Shown: positions 1-8,295 of the stretch, piece by piece
Layout of the letters: each line of letters opens with the position of its first letter
How positions within the stretch are numbered: position 1 is the first letter of the stretch
Position numbers and translations under genes: made by a program
Notes under the pieces: generated by a model
Seen by the model: only the letters and a program-made list of their open reading frames with translations
Databases searched by the model: none
What the model was told of the DNA's origin: nothing
Origin: CAVPRW01 sp046727435 [NCBI: bacterium]
Lineage (GTDB): Bacteria > Tectomicrobia > Entotheonellia > J063
Direction: 5' to 3'
Assembly (NCBI GenBank): GCA_046727435.1
Contig: JBKPCR010000363.1
Coordinates: forward strand, 1-12,313
DNA: 12,313 bases

Positions 1-1544
1 AACGCCCACGTGACGTGGTGGTCATCCTCGATTTTGGTTCGCAATATACCCAGCTCATCGCACGGCGCGTCCGTCAATGCCATGTCTACTGCGAGATTCA
101 CCCGTACAACCTGCCGCTACCGACGCTGCGCCGCCTCGATCCTCGCGGCATTATCCTTTCCGGAGGGCCGGCCAGCGTTTACGAGCCAGAAGCCCCGTCG
201 GTCAGTGCTGAGCTCTTTCAGATAGAGGCCCCGATTCTCGGCATATGCTACGGTATGCAGCTGATGACCCATCAGCTCGGCGGTCGGGTGGCCCCGGCGG
301 CTGAGCGCGAGTATGGCCATGCCGAGCTCTTGGTCGATGCAGGTTGTCCGTTTTTCAGAGGTTTGTCGGCCGGCCAGATCTCGGTGTGGATGAGCCACGG
401 TGACCGGATCCAGCAATTGCCGCCCGGGTTCCACAGCATCGCTAGCACTGACAATGCACCCATCGCCGCCATGCAGGATGCCACGGGCCGGCTGTATGGC
501 ATTCAATTCCATCCCGAAGTCACCCATACGCCACAAGGCTTGCAGATCCTCCAAAATTTTCTCTATCGTGTCTGCGGCTGCTCCCCCAGCTGGACGATGC
601 AGTCATTCGTGGAGCCAGCGGTGGCAGCAATTCGCGACAACGTCGGGGAAGAGCGTGTGCTCTGCGCCCTCAGCGGCGGAGTAGATTCGAGCGTCACCGC
701 CCTGCTAGTGCGCCGTGCGATCGGCGAGCGGCTGACCTGCATCTTCGTCGACAACGGCCTCCTGCGCGCCGATGAGGCTGAGGAAGTGGAGCAACGTCTC
801 GGACCGATCTTTGGCGACAACTTCGTGAGCGTTGATGCCCGCGACCGCTTCTTGCACCAATTGAAGGGGGTGATCGACCCCGAAGATAAACGCAAGCGCA
901 TCGGCCGCGAATTCATCGTCGTCTTCGAGGAGGAAGCCCGCCAGCGGGGCACTTTCACTTGGTTGGCGCAGGGCACGTTATATCCCGATGTCATCGAGAG
1001 TATCGCGCGCCATGGCCCGTCGGTCACCATCAAGAGCCATCACAACGTCGGAGGGTTACCTGAGGTCATGCGGCTTAAGCTTGTCGAACCGCTACGCGAG
1101 CTGTTCAAGGACGAGGTGCGCGAGCTGGCGGTCGAATTAGGTTTGCCCGAAGATCTCACCTGGCGCCAGCCGTTTCCGGGCCCAGGCCTGGCCATTCGGA
1201 CCTTGGGAGAGGTCACTGAAGAGCGCCTGGACCTCTTGCGCCGCGCTGACCTGATCACTCGTGAAGAGATTCGCACCGCCGGGTTGGAACGCGAAACCTG
1301 GCAGGCTTTTGCAGTGCTGCTACCGCTTAAATCGGTCGGAGTCATGGGCGATGGGCGCACCTTCGAACATGTCGCCGCCATTCGGGCCGTGATCAGCACC
1401 GACGGCATGACGGCCGAATGGGCCCGGCTCCCCTATGATGTTCTCGCCAAGATCTCGAGCCGCATCACCAACGAGGTGCGCGGCATCAATCGTGTTGTCT
1501 ACGATATCAGCTCGAAACCGCCCAGCACAATCGAGTGGGAGTAA
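1..1544 (+). CDS. guaA: GMP synthase (glutamine-hydrolysing), 5'-truncated by window edge
   Basis: Converts XMP, glutamine and ATP to GMP in the cytosol, the last step of de novo guanine nucleotide synthesis. Numbered from the GTG at 15 (509 residues), the class I glutamine amidotransferase domain comes first. It has the LDFGSQYTQ start, the nucleophile Cys78 in GICYGMQ, and the His166/Glu168 pair in FHPEV. The ATP pyrophosphatase domain follows, with the PP-loop SGGVDSS at 220-226. The C-terminal dimerisation domain contains SVGVMGDGR and ends in the family-typical KPPSTIEWE. The reading frame stays open from base 3, and E. coli GuaA (525 aa) has a few residues before ILDFGSQ. The true start is therefore probably just left of the window, although the GTG at 15 is possible. 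guaB would be the usual upstream partner but cannot be seen. Nothing looks broken. Confidence 0.97.
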   Translation, partial: RPRDVVVILDFGSQYTQLIARRVRQCHVYCEIHPYNLPLPTLRRLDPRGIILSGGPASVYEPEAPSVSAELFQIEAPILGICYGMQLMTHQLGGRVAPAAEREYGHAELLVDAGCPFFRGLSAGQISVWMSHGDRIQQLPPGFHSIASTDNAPIAAMQDATGRLYGIQFHPEVTHTPQGLQILQNFLYRVCGCSPSWTMQSFVEPAVAAIRDNVGEERVLCALSGGVDSSVTALLVRRAIGERLTCIFVDNGLLRADEAEEVEQRLGPIFGDNFVSVDARDRFLHQLKGVIDPEDKRKRIGREFIVVFEEEARQRGTFTWLAQGTLYPDVIESIARHGPSVTIKSHHNVGGLPEVMRLKLVEPLRELFKDEVRELAVELGLPEDLTWRQPFPGPGLAIRTLGEVTEERLDLLRRADLITREEIRTAGLERETWQAFAVLLPLKSVGVMGDGRTFEHVAAIRAVISTDGMTAEWARLPYDVLAKISSRITNEVRGINRVVYDISSKPPSTIEWE

Positions 1545-1556
1545 CTGGGAGTCGCG

Positions 1557-1575
1557 GAGGGGCCAGCCCCCCCTC
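1557..1575 (+). terminator. Possible guaA terminator hairpin
   Basis: Thirteen bases after the guaA stop codon, GAGGGG (1557-1562) can pair with CCCCTC (1570-1575) around a 7-base loop. The stem is very GC-rich, but no T-tract follows, so it is not a classical intrinsic terminator. It may act with Rho or only stabilise the 3' end. Confidence 0.3.
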
Positions 1576-1671
1576 GCCAAAGGCGCGTAGGCATCGGATG
1601 GACATCAACTAGTTCAATTGAATTTATGTTGTAGGCAGCTGCGTCGAGGTGAGGTCAACAGGGTTTGTGGG

Positions 1672-1704
1672 CCCTCTCCCGCTGGGAGAGGGCTGCGGTG
1701 AGGG
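1672..1704 (+). repeat. Dispersed palindromic (REP-like) repeat, copy 1
   Basis: CCCTCTCCC (1672-1680), a GCT loop and GGGAGAGGG (1684-1692) form a perfect 9-bp stem, followed by a tail ending in GGTGAGGG. The same core plus tail recurs at 5254-5288 and, inverted, at 5318-5350. It lies in the guaA-dnaE gap. It resembles the short intergenic palindromes that are highly repeated in many GC-rich genomes. In the rest of this 217-base gap I see only the short palindromes AACTAGTT and TTCAATTGAA near 1607-1622. Confidence 0.75.
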
Positions 1705-1761
1705 AAGGTCTTCGTTCTTATCAGAGCATTATGTCCTAATCAAAGGGAGCGCACATCAGCC

Positions 1762-4700
1762 ATGGCGACACGTGAAGATTTCGTGCACTTGCATCTGCAT
1801 ACGGAGTATTCCTTGCTCGACGGTGCCAATCGCACGGCAGAGCTGTTCGCTACGGCGAAAACGTACGGCATGTCGGCGGTTGGTCTCACCGATCATGGCA
1901 ATATGTTCGGCGCGCTGGAGTTCTATCGCCAAGGGCGCGCCACCGGTATCAAACCGATTCTGGGATGCGAGCTCTACGTCGCTCCCGGCAGCCGGTTCGA
2001 CCGCAGCTCCACCCAAGGCATCAGCGACGCCTCCTACCATCTCACCGCCATCGCAAAAAACTATGAAGGATATCGCAACCTGATCAAACTCGTTAGCGCC
2101 GGGTACCTCGAAGGCTTTTATTATCGTCCCCGCGTCGATAAAGAATTGCTGGCGAAACATCGTGAGGGGCTGATCATTCTGAGCGGCTGCCTGTCTGGCG
2201 AAGTGTTAAGCTCCCTGGCTAACGGCCAGGAAGAGCGGGCGCGTGAAGCCGCACGCTGGTACAAGGAACAGTTCGGCGGTGACAACTACTTCCTCGAAGT
2301 CCAACGCCATGACCTGGAGGGGGAACCGGCCTTTAATGAGGCGCTCATGCGACTCAGCCACGACCTAAGCATCCCGCTGGTGGCGACCAACGATTGTCAT
2401 TACCTCAACGCCGAGGACGCTGCGGCGCACGACGTCTTGCTTTGCATTCAGACCGGCAAGTCGCTCAGCGACCCCAAACGCTTTGCTTTTTCCACTCCCG
2501 ATTTTTACGTCAAATCACCGCAGGAGATGGCGGAGCGCTTTCGAGATATCCCCGGGGCCGTGGAGCAAACGCTGGCGATTGCCGAGCGTTGCCATCTCGA
2601 AATTCCCCTCGGGGAAACCCATCTTCCCCGGTATCAAGTGCCTGACGGCTACACCCTCGATAGCTATCTAGAAGCCATCGTGTTTGAACGCTTGCAACAG
2701 CGCCTGAAATTAGCCGAGCGCCGCGGTCAGCGTCTGACGCCGGAGCGTATGCGCCTCTACGAGGAACGCGCCACCCACGAACTCAGAGTCATCCAGCAGA
2801 TGGGCTACCCCGGATATTTTCTCATCGTGTGGGACTTCATCGACTACGCCAAACGCCAGGGCATCCCTGTCGGTCCGGGTCGGGGGTCCGCCGCTGGCAG
2901 TCTGGTAGCATATGCGCTCGGCATCACCGAACTCGATCCGCTGCAGTACAACCTCCTGTTCGAACGCTTCCTCAATCCCGAACGCGTCAGCCTGCCGGAC
3001 ATCGACATCGACTTCTGCCAGGAGCGGCGGGATGAAGTGATCGAATATGTCACGCACAAATACGGCAAAGAGAACGTGGCGCAGATCATTACGTTCGGTA
3101 CTATGATGGCCAAAGCCGTGTTACGTGACGTCGGGCGAACACTGGACATTCCCTATGGGGAGGTCGATCGCATTGCCAAACTGGTGCCGAATCGCCTCAA
3201 TATCACCCTGGCGGACGCGCTCAAGGAAGAGCCCAAGTTACGGGAGATCGAGCAGCAGGGGGGGCAGATGACGCGGCTCATGAGTACCGCGCAGGCGCTC
3301 GAAGGGCTCGTGCGTCACGCTTCCACCCATGCCGCCGGAGTGGTGATTTCGCCGGAACCGCTGGTCGAGTTCCTGCCGCTCTACAAGGGGAACAAGGGCG
3401 AAGTGGTGACCCAGTACGCCATGGAGGACATCGAGGAACTGGGTCTCCTGAAGATGGATTTTCTGGGCTTGCGTACGCTCACCGTGCTGCACAATACCCT
3501 GCGGTTCATCAAAGACTCGCATCAGACCGAGATCACCCTGGAGGATATCCCGCTCAACGATGCCAGGACCTATCAGCTGTTGAGCGACGCCCGTACCTTC
3601 GGCGTCTTCCAGCTCGAAAGCCAGGGCCTGCGGGATATTTTGCGCAAGCTCAAGCCGAGCGTGTTTGAGGATATCATCGCCTTAGTAGCATTGTATCGAC
3701 CCGGCCCACTCGGCAGCGGCATGATCGACGACTTCATCCAGCGCAAGCATGGCAAGGCCGAGGTGGAATATCTGCTGCCCGAGCTGGAGCCGATTCTGCG
3801 AGAGACGTATGGCATTATCCTCTATCAGGAACAGGTGATGCAGATCGCCAGCGCCATCGCCGGCTTCTCCCTGGGTCTCGCCGATCTTTTGCGGCGCGCC
3901 ATGGGCAAGAAAAAGCCCGAGGTCATGGCCGAGCAGCGCGAAATCTTTTTGAAAGGTGCGCTGGAACACGGCTTCGACCAAAAGAAAGCCGAGGAGCTTT
4001 TCGAGCTGATGGCGTACTTTGCGGGGTATGGCTTCAACAAATCCCATAGCGCTGCTTACGCCCTCATCGCTTACTGGACGGCCTATCTCAAAGCACACTA
4101 TCCGCGGGAATACATGGCCGCTCTGCTGACCAGCGAAGTACAGAATACGGACAAGGTCATCCGCTATATCAATGAGTCACGTGACATGGCTATCAGCATC
4201 CTGTCGCCGGATGTCAACGATAGCTACCGCGACTTCCGCGTGGTCGGGGAGGCGATTCGTTTCGGTTTGGCCGCCGTGAAGAATGTTGGCGATAATGCCA
4301 TTGAAGCCATCATCGCGGCACGCGAAGAGGGGGGACGGTTTGGCTCGCTGTTCGATTTTTGCCAACGCGTAAATCTGAAAGTCGTTAATCGCCGCGTCAT
4401 TGAGAGTCTGATCAAATGCGGCGCATTTGATGCCATCGGCGAGACGCGAGCGCAGCTGATGGCCGGTCTGGATGATTATCTCGAATCTGGGCAGAAACGC
4501 CAGCGCGACCGCGAAGATGGCCAGATCAGCATGTTCGATGATATCGCGGAAGCGATTCAGCCTGTATACCGCCCCTGTACCCCAGCGCTGCCAGAATGGG
4601 AGGAGAGCCAACTCCTGGCCTATGAGAAGGAGGTCATTGGCTTTTATATCACAGGCCATCCGCTGGCCCGCTACGAACGCCAGCTTCGCCTGTACGCCAT

Positions 4701-5235
4701 CGCCAATACCCAAAGCCTCAGAGAATTCCAGGATGGCGAAAAAGTCAGTCTCGGCGGCATGATCTTCAAGACGCGCTTGCAGACCACCCGTAAAGGCGAT
4801 CGCATGGCGTTCGTGACACTGGAGGATGTGCAAGGACAAGTCGATGTGATCGTCTTCCCGGAGGTGTATAAAGAGTTCGGGGCGGTGCTGGAAACCGATC
4901 AACCGGTATTGGTGCGCGGGGTCGTCGATTGGGGGGATGATAACCCGAAGATTATCGCTGATCGCGTTGTACCGCTGGCCGAGGCGGCAGAGCGGCTCTC
5001 ACCGCAGGTCCACATCAGCCTGCCGACGCTCGGCTTGAGTCGCGATACCCTTGGCCAGCTAAAGTCCATCCTGCAGAGAGCGCCAGGGGGGAGCCCGGTC
5101 TATTTACATCTCCTCTTCCCGGAAGAGCGCGAGGTCATTCTCCTGTCAGAGGAACGTCTGCAGGTCACCCCCTCAGAGGCACTAGTGCAGCATATCGAGA
5201 CATTGTTCGGGGAGGAGGTGGTACATTTCGAATAG
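1762..5235 (+). CDS. dnaE: DNA polymerase III alpha subunit, DnaE1 type
   Basis: Replicative C-family DNA polymerase, the catalytic core of the chromosomal replisome. The product has 1157 residues against 1160 in E. coli, so it is full length. An N-terminal PHP domain (about 7-280) begins with HLHTEYSLLDG. It keeps all nine expected metal ligands: H11, H13, D20, H45, E70, H93, C143, D211 and H213. The palm has PDIDIDF (412-418) with catalytic D413 and D415, and a third aspartate D566 in KMDFLGLRTL. Fingers-region motifs GPGRGSAAGS and FAGYGFNKSHSAAYA are intact. An internal clamp-binding motif QISMF (921-925) is followed by an OB-fold near SLGGMIFKTR. The ATG at 1762 has an AGGGAG about 12 bases upstream. 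The PolC exonuclease insertion is absent, so this is DnaE and not PolC. It is probably transcribed apart from guaA, given the 217-base gap. accA, a common downstream neighbour, is absent. Confidence 0.98.
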   Translation: MATREDFVHLHLHTEYSLLDGANRTAELFATAKTYGMSAVGLTDHGNMFGALEFYRQGRATGIKPILGCELYVAPGSRFDRSSTQGISDASYHLTAIAKNYEGYRNLIKLVSAGYLEGFYYRPRVDKELLAKHREGLIILSGCLSGEVLSSLANGQEERAREAARWYKEQFGGDNYFLEVQRHDLEGEPAFNEALMRLSHDLSIPLVATNDCHYLNAEDAAAHDVLLCIQTGKSLSDPKRFAFSTPDFYVKSPQEMAERFRDIPGAVEQTLAIAERCHLEIPLGETHLPRYQVPDGYTLDSYLEAIVFERLQQRLKLAERRGQRLTPERMRLYEERATHELRVIQQMGYPGYFLIVWDFIDYAKRQGIPVGPGRGSAAGSLVAYALGITELDPLQYNLLFERFLNPERVSLPDIDIDFCQERRDEVIEYVTHKYGKENVAQIITFGTMMAKAVLRDVGRTLDIPYGEVDRIAKLVPNRLNITLADALKEEPKLREIEQQGGQMTRLMSTAQALEGLVRHASTHAAGVVISPEPLVEFLPLYKGNKGEVVTQYAMEDIEELGLLKMDFLGLRTLTVLHNTLRFIKDSHQTEITLEDIPLNDARTYQLLSDARTFGVFQLESQGLRDILRKLKPSVFEDIIALVALYRPGPLGSGMIDDFIQRKHGKAEVEYLLPELEPILRETYGIILYQEQVMQIASAIAGFSLGLADLLRRAMGKKKPEVMAEQREIFLKGALEHGFDQKKAEELFELMAYFAGYGFNKSHSAAYALIAYWTAYLKAHYPREYMAALLTSEVQNTDKVIRYINESRDMAISILSPDVNDSYRDFRVVGEAIRFGLAAVKNVGDNAIEAIIAAREEGGRFGSLFDFCQRVNLKVVNRRVIESLIKCGAFDAIGETRAQLMAGLDDYLESGQKRQRDREDGQISMFDDIAEAIQPVYRPCTPALPEWEESQLLAYEKEVIGFYITGHPLARYERQLRLYAIANTQSLREFQDGEKVSLGGMIFKTRLQTTRKGDRMAFVTLEDVQGQVDVIVFPEVYKEFGAVLETDQPVLVRGVVDWGDDNPKIIADRVVPLAEAAERLSPQVHISLPTLGLSRDTLGQLKSILQRAPGGSPVYLHLLFPEEREVILLSEERLQVTPSEALVQHIETLFGEEVVHFE

Positions 5236-5253
5236 ACCCCCTAACGCCTGTTG

Positions 5254-5288
5254 CCCTCTCTCCCGCTGGGAGAGGGCCGGGGTGAGGG
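5254..5288 (+). repeat. REP-like palindromic repeat, copy 2 (forward)
   Basis: CTCTCCC (5258-5264), GCT and GGGAGAG (5268-5274) form the core, followed by GGCCGGGGTGAGGG. An extra T in the left arm breaks the outermost pairing. It lies 18 bases past the dnaE stop. Together with the inverted copy at 5318 it could fold into a larger hairpin and end transcription from both convergent genes. Confidence 0.7.
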
Positions 5289-5317
5289 AGACCCAACGGC
5301 TCGATCATACCTTGCCA

Positions 5318-5350
5318 CCCTCACCCTAACCCTCTCCCGGCGGGAGAGGG
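5318..5350 (-). repeat. REP-like palindromic repeat, copy 3 (inverted)
   Basis: CCCTCACC at the left end is the complement of the GGTGAGGG tail of copies 1 and 2. It is followed by CCCTCTCCC (5330-5338), a GC spacer and GGGAGAGGG (5342-5350). The copy is therefore inverted relative to copy 2, with about 29 bases between them, as in paired REP (BIME-like) arrangements. It lies 53 bases from the stop codon of the leftward fructose-bisphosphate gene. Confidence 0.7.
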
Positions 5351-5403
5351 CATATCGTCGAAGACCTCTTCTTGGTGCCGATCCCTACTGCACTGGCGGG
5401 AAT

Positions 5404-6855
5404 CTAGGCTTGGTGCACCGTCACACCCGCGCCGTTGGTCGACACGGCGCGCATCTCAAATTGCTGGAACAGGCGGTTCTTGCGCTCTCGCCAGCCTTCC
5501 TGGTATTCCAGCTCATCTTCATGCAATGTGGCGGGTTGCTTGATGCCGTGTGCGATGCGGAACTTCACCGCCTGCTCGGAAGCTTGCTGCCGGACGTAAT
5601 CCCACGGCGTGCCCAGGGCGAATTGATCGGAGATCGCCCCAATGCGGCCAGTGTGGATGTTGCAGCTCAGCGTCACACAAGAGAGGATGGGACCTGACCA
5701 ATAAGACGTCTGCCAATTCAAGGGTACGGGCAGAATGTGCAGAGCATGGCTGCCGCGGCAGTCACCTGGCACCATAGGAGCTGCTGCCCATGGAGATGTT
5801 AACTCGCCAGGAGCCGGCCAATCGCCTTGGGCAAACGCCAACATCACCGGGTCATCTTTGCCACCGTAAACAAATCCACGTTTGGTCGGGATATTGTGCA
5901 GACGCTCGGCCGACACGATGTACCCCAGCTGCCCTTTATCGCCATTCTCTTCGCGGGCGTAGATCCGCCCCACCACATAGCGCGAGCTGCGCGTCAAGCC
6001 TTCGATGTCAAACAGATCCTCAGGTGCCCGCAGCGTAATCAGTCGCTCGCCGGCATTGCCCAGCTCGGTCATCTTGGTTTCCATGCCTTTGGCATCGTTG
6101 GGATGCACACCAGCCTCGATGGCCTGAGCCTTCGAATCCAAATCGATGATTTCGAAAATGAACCCGCGCTTCATGCGCGATGACGCAATGACCAGCCCTG
6201 TATTGAAGCGCGGCAGGAGGTAGGCACCAGTAGCGTAGTAATTATACGCAAAGGGCTCGGTTTTGTCAGCGAAGGATACCACCACGGTTTGCGACGGGTT
6301 TTCCTTGCGCAAGGGCAGCGGCAGCGTGATCGTCGCCGGGCCGGCGCCGCGTAGATTGCCTGTGAATGCATCGGCGACGAGATCCTGCCCAGGGCCATAG
6401 AGGCCGAGCTCAGTGGCCTTGTCCGTCCCCAGCATGAAGGCATCCCATAGGAGCTCGTCGAGTACCTCGTTCGGCACTTTCTCCGAATGGATGCCAGTAA
6501 TACCGATGTCATCACCGGTATGGGTGACGATGAAGCTGCTGAACATCGGCTCGCCATTGAAGTGATTGTGATCCAGAATGAACTTGGTGAGGACGGCCTT
6601 CACTTCCTCGGCGGCCACGACATGGCCGCCCACGCCGCCGATGTCGGCCTTGGTCGCCTTCATGAAGCGCTGCACGAGCTCCGGCTTGGGGGCGAAAACA
6701 TAAGACTTATAGGAAAAGATGTTCGGGGTGTTCGTCAGCGGGATATGCTCAAGTGTCGTTGGGGGGAAACCGTCCAAGTTATCGCGGCTTTGGTGATACG
6801 CGTCGAGAGCAACCAACTTGGTCTTTTCGTAGGTCGGACGTTCGGCAACGGCCAT
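5404..6855 (-). CDS. fbp: Fructose-1,6-bisphosphate aldolase/phosphatase, archaeal-type bifunctional (FBPase_3 family)
   Basis: Predicted to condense dihydroxyacetone phosphate with glyceraldehyde-3-phosphate and dephosphorylate the product to fructose-6-phosphate, a one-enzyme gluconeogenic step. Numbered from the ATG at 6855 (483 aa): KADIGG with D71 and H78, GDD at 114-116, LGLYGPGQDL with Q157, ADK at 196-198, and YGGKDDP with Y330, K333, D334 and D335. These match the metal ligands and the aldolase Tyr/Lys pair of crenarchaeal enzymes as I recall them (YVGKDDP there). GDCRGSH near 364-370 is also conserved. The start was chosen because AAAGGAG lies 8 bases upstream; the frame is open for 24 more codons without such a site. 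It is longer than archaeal members (about 365-400 aa), with roughly 60 extra N-terminal residues before the first catalytic motif and an insertion near 241-287. A sugar-responsive regulator is divergent from it. The family assignment is firm; bifunctionality is inferred from conserved residues. Confidence 0.9.
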   Translation of the reverse strand: MAVAERPTYEKTKLVALDAYHQSRDNLDGFPPTTLEHIPLTNTPNIFSYKSYVFAPKPELVQRFMKATKADIGGVGGHVVAAEEVKAVLTKFILDHNHFNGEPMFSSFIVTHTGDDIGITGIHSEKVPNEVLDELLWDAFMLGTDKATELGLYGPGQDLVADAFTGNLRGAGPATITLPLPLRKENPSQTVVVSFADKTEPFAYNYYATGAYLLPRFNTGLVIASSRMKRGFIFEIIDLDSKAQAIEAGVHPNDAKGMETKMTELGNAGERLITLRAPEDLFDIEGLTRSSRYVVGRIYAREENGDKGQLGYIVSAERLHNIPTKRGFVYGGKDDPVMLAFAQGDWPAPGELTSPWAAAPMVPGDCRGSHALHILPVPLNWQTSYWSGPILSCVTLSCNIHTGRIGAISDQFALGTPWDYVRQQASEQAVKFRIAHGIKQPATLHEDELEYQEGWRERKNRLFQQFEMRAVSTNGAGVTVHQA

Positions 6856-6951
6856 GCTCCTGTCTCCTTTCATACAATGACGCGGCCGCATGCGCTGGGC
6901 TGACGGCAGCGAATAGCAAACAGACATCGACTGGCACGCATATCTCAGCTC

Positions 6952-6981
6952 TTGTATTTCGACATGTTACTCTGATATAAT
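6952..6981 (+). promoter_or_regulatory. Predicted promoter of the SorC-type regulator gene
   Basis: TTGTAT (6952-6957) and a perfect TATAAT (6976-6981) are separated by 18 bases in a locally AT-rich patch of a GC-rich window. Transcription would begin near 6988 and leave a leader of roughly 130 bases before the ATG at 7116. The boxes overlap those of the opposite promoter. Confidence 0.55.
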
Positions 6982-6993
6982 ATTCATAGTCAA
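6964..6993 (-). promoter_or_regulatory. Predicted promoter of the leftward fbp gene
   Basis: On the minus strand TTGACT (6993-6988, five of six matches to the sigma-70 -35 box) is followed after 18 bases by TAACAT (6969-6964, four of six). This leaves a leader of about 100 bases before the ATG at 6855. It is interlocked with the rightward promoter, so one bound protein could affect both. Confidence 0.5.
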
Positions 6994-7115
6994 GCAAATT
7001 ATCCCGTGTTATGAAATTTTTTTCATCAACGGCCCCCGACATTCACTTCTTGCAAGCCGTCTATCCCGCTGGGGCACATACGGGTGGTGGGCAGGCGTCG
7101 GGGAAGGATGTCGTT

Positions 7116-8147
7116 ATGCTCGATCGGGACTTGGATAGCTATCAAGAGATGAAAGAGATGGTCCGCTGCGTCCAACTCCACTTCCGGCACCAGAAGCAGC
7201 AACGCGAGATCGCCGAGCAGTTGGGGATTTCGCCCAGCAAAGTCTCACGTCTCCTGAAACGCGCCTATCAGGAAGGAATCGTGCGCGTGCACATCACCTT
7301 GCCGCCTATACCCCGCCTCGCGACTGCGTTGATCGACCAGTATGGGCTGCGCGATGCGGTGGTGATTCCGAGCGGTCAAGCATCGGACGTCAAGGAGGAG
7401 TTAGGCATTGCGACGGCGCGCTATTTCGAGAAAATCGCCGGCGATGGTGTGAAGGTTGGTCTCTCCTGCGGTTATACGCTATATTCTATGATTAAGCACC
7501 TGCGCGAGGGGCTGATCAAAGACCTGAAAATCTACCCGCTGTCAGCTGAGAGCACCCTGCGCCTCGTCGACCTTTTCCCCAATACGCTGGTGGGGATGAT
7601 GGCTGCCAAATATCGACCTGATGTAACTGCGTACGCCCTGCATGCACAGCTCATCGGCCCACTCGAAGAGATCGACCGCGAGCGCCAGCTTTTGCTGAAT
7701 CGACCAGAGATTCGCAAGATTTACGAAGAGGCCCACGAGGTCGACGTCGCCATGGTTGGGATTGGCGCGGTCGGGCCGGAAACACCGGGGTTTTGCAGCA
7801 TTGCCGAGCACTATGGGGTGTCGCCGCAGAAATTGACGGCCATGAAGGTGGTGGGCGAGATCAACTACCAACCATTCGATGGGCGCGGACATCTGGTGCG
7901 CCAGGACGAACTTGAGGGCCTCACCAAACGAGTGATCGCGGTAGCGGCCGAGCATCTGCGGGACATGACGCGCCATCATGGCAAGTTGGTCATCGGCGTC
8001 GCTGGGGGTCGCTATAAGCTCGAGGCGATCCGTGGCGCCCTCCTTGGGCGGTTATGTAACGTGTTGATCACCGATGAGGAGGTGGCTCAAGCCCTGGTTC
8101 ATGAGTCTCGCCCTTCAGAACTTTACACTGAGGACCTGCACGGCTAA
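7116..8147 (+). CDS. SorC/DeoR-superfamily sugar-binding transcriptional regulator (CggR-like)
   Basis: Cytosolic DNA-binding regulator whose family senses phosphorylated sugars through a domain related to sugar-phosphate isomerases. The chosen product is 343 residues, normal for SorC proteins. A helix-turn-helix lies at about 28-52 (QREIAEQLGISPSKVSRLLK). The effector domain contains VGLSCGYTLYSM (114-125), VGIGAVG (214-220), the GEINYQPFDGRG block (247-258) and VIGVAGGRYKLEAIRGAL (292-309), then NVLITDEEVAQAL. The start at 7116 has GGAAGGA 7 bases upstream. An in-frame ATG at 7011 would add 35 unrecognisable residues and has no ribosome site. It is divergent from a fructose-bisphosphate aldolase/phosphatase gene with overlapping promoters, so that gene is its likely target. 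Fructose-1,6-bisphosphate, the CggR effector, is a plausible ligand, but that is inference. Confidence 0.9.
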   Translation: MLDRDLDSYQEMKEMVRCVQLHFRHQKQQREIAEQLGISPSKVSRLLKRAYQEGIVRVHITLPPIPRLATALIDQYGLRDAVVIPSGQASDVKEELGIATARYFEKIAGDGVKVGLSCGYTLYSMIKHLREGLIKDLKIYPLSAESTLRLVDLFPNTLVGMMAAKYRPDVTAYALHAQLIGPLEEIDRERQLLLNRPEIRKIYEEAHEVDVAMVGIGAVGPETPGFCSIAEHYGVSPQKLTAMKVVGEINYQPFDGRGHLVRQDELEGLTKRVIAVAAEHLRDMTRHHGKLVIGVAGGRYKLEAIRGALLGRLCNVLITDEEVAQALVHESRPSELYTEDLHG

Positions 8148-8154
8148 CACCATC

Positions 8155-8167
8155 CTCGGCCACCGAG
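8155..8167 (+). terminator. Weak hairpin after the SorC gene
   Basis: CTCGG (8155-8159) pairs with CCGAG (8163-8167) around a three-base loop, 7 bases past the regulator stop. The stem is short and no T-tract follows, so termination here is only possible. I see nothing else clear in the 148-base gap to the next gene. Confidence 0.2.
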
Positions 8168-8295
8168 AGACAGGCCCCAAGGGTCGTGGACCAGTCATCG
8201 GCTTATGGTGAACTTCGCAAGAGGGTCTTGAAGATGTCTATCGCATGCGCAGTAATGTTCATCAAGGGAAGACGGGCAAGAGGAAGGATACGGCC

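Noticed and set aside
4177-4902. 241-codon frame antisense to dnaE
   Set aside because: It lies wholly inside the conserved dnaE coding sequence and is a by-product of GC-rich codon use. The peptide shows no family motif.
5251-5697. Rightward reading frame of 148 codons at the end of dnaE
   Set aside because: It begins inside the palindromic repeats and then runs antisense to the well-conserved C-terminus of the FBP aldolase/phosphatase. Its translation has no recognisable motif.
6856-6927. Upstream ATG (6927) as start of the FBP gene
   Set aside because: No ribosome site precedes it, and the added 24 residues are not family-like. The ATG at 6855 has AAAGGAG at 8 bases.
7011-7115. ATG at 7011 as start of the SorC regulator
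   Set aside because: No Shine-Dalgarno sequence, and only about 23 bases from the predicted transcription start. The extra 35 residues are low-complexity and outside the SorC domain. The ATG at 7116 has GGAAGGA at 7 bases.
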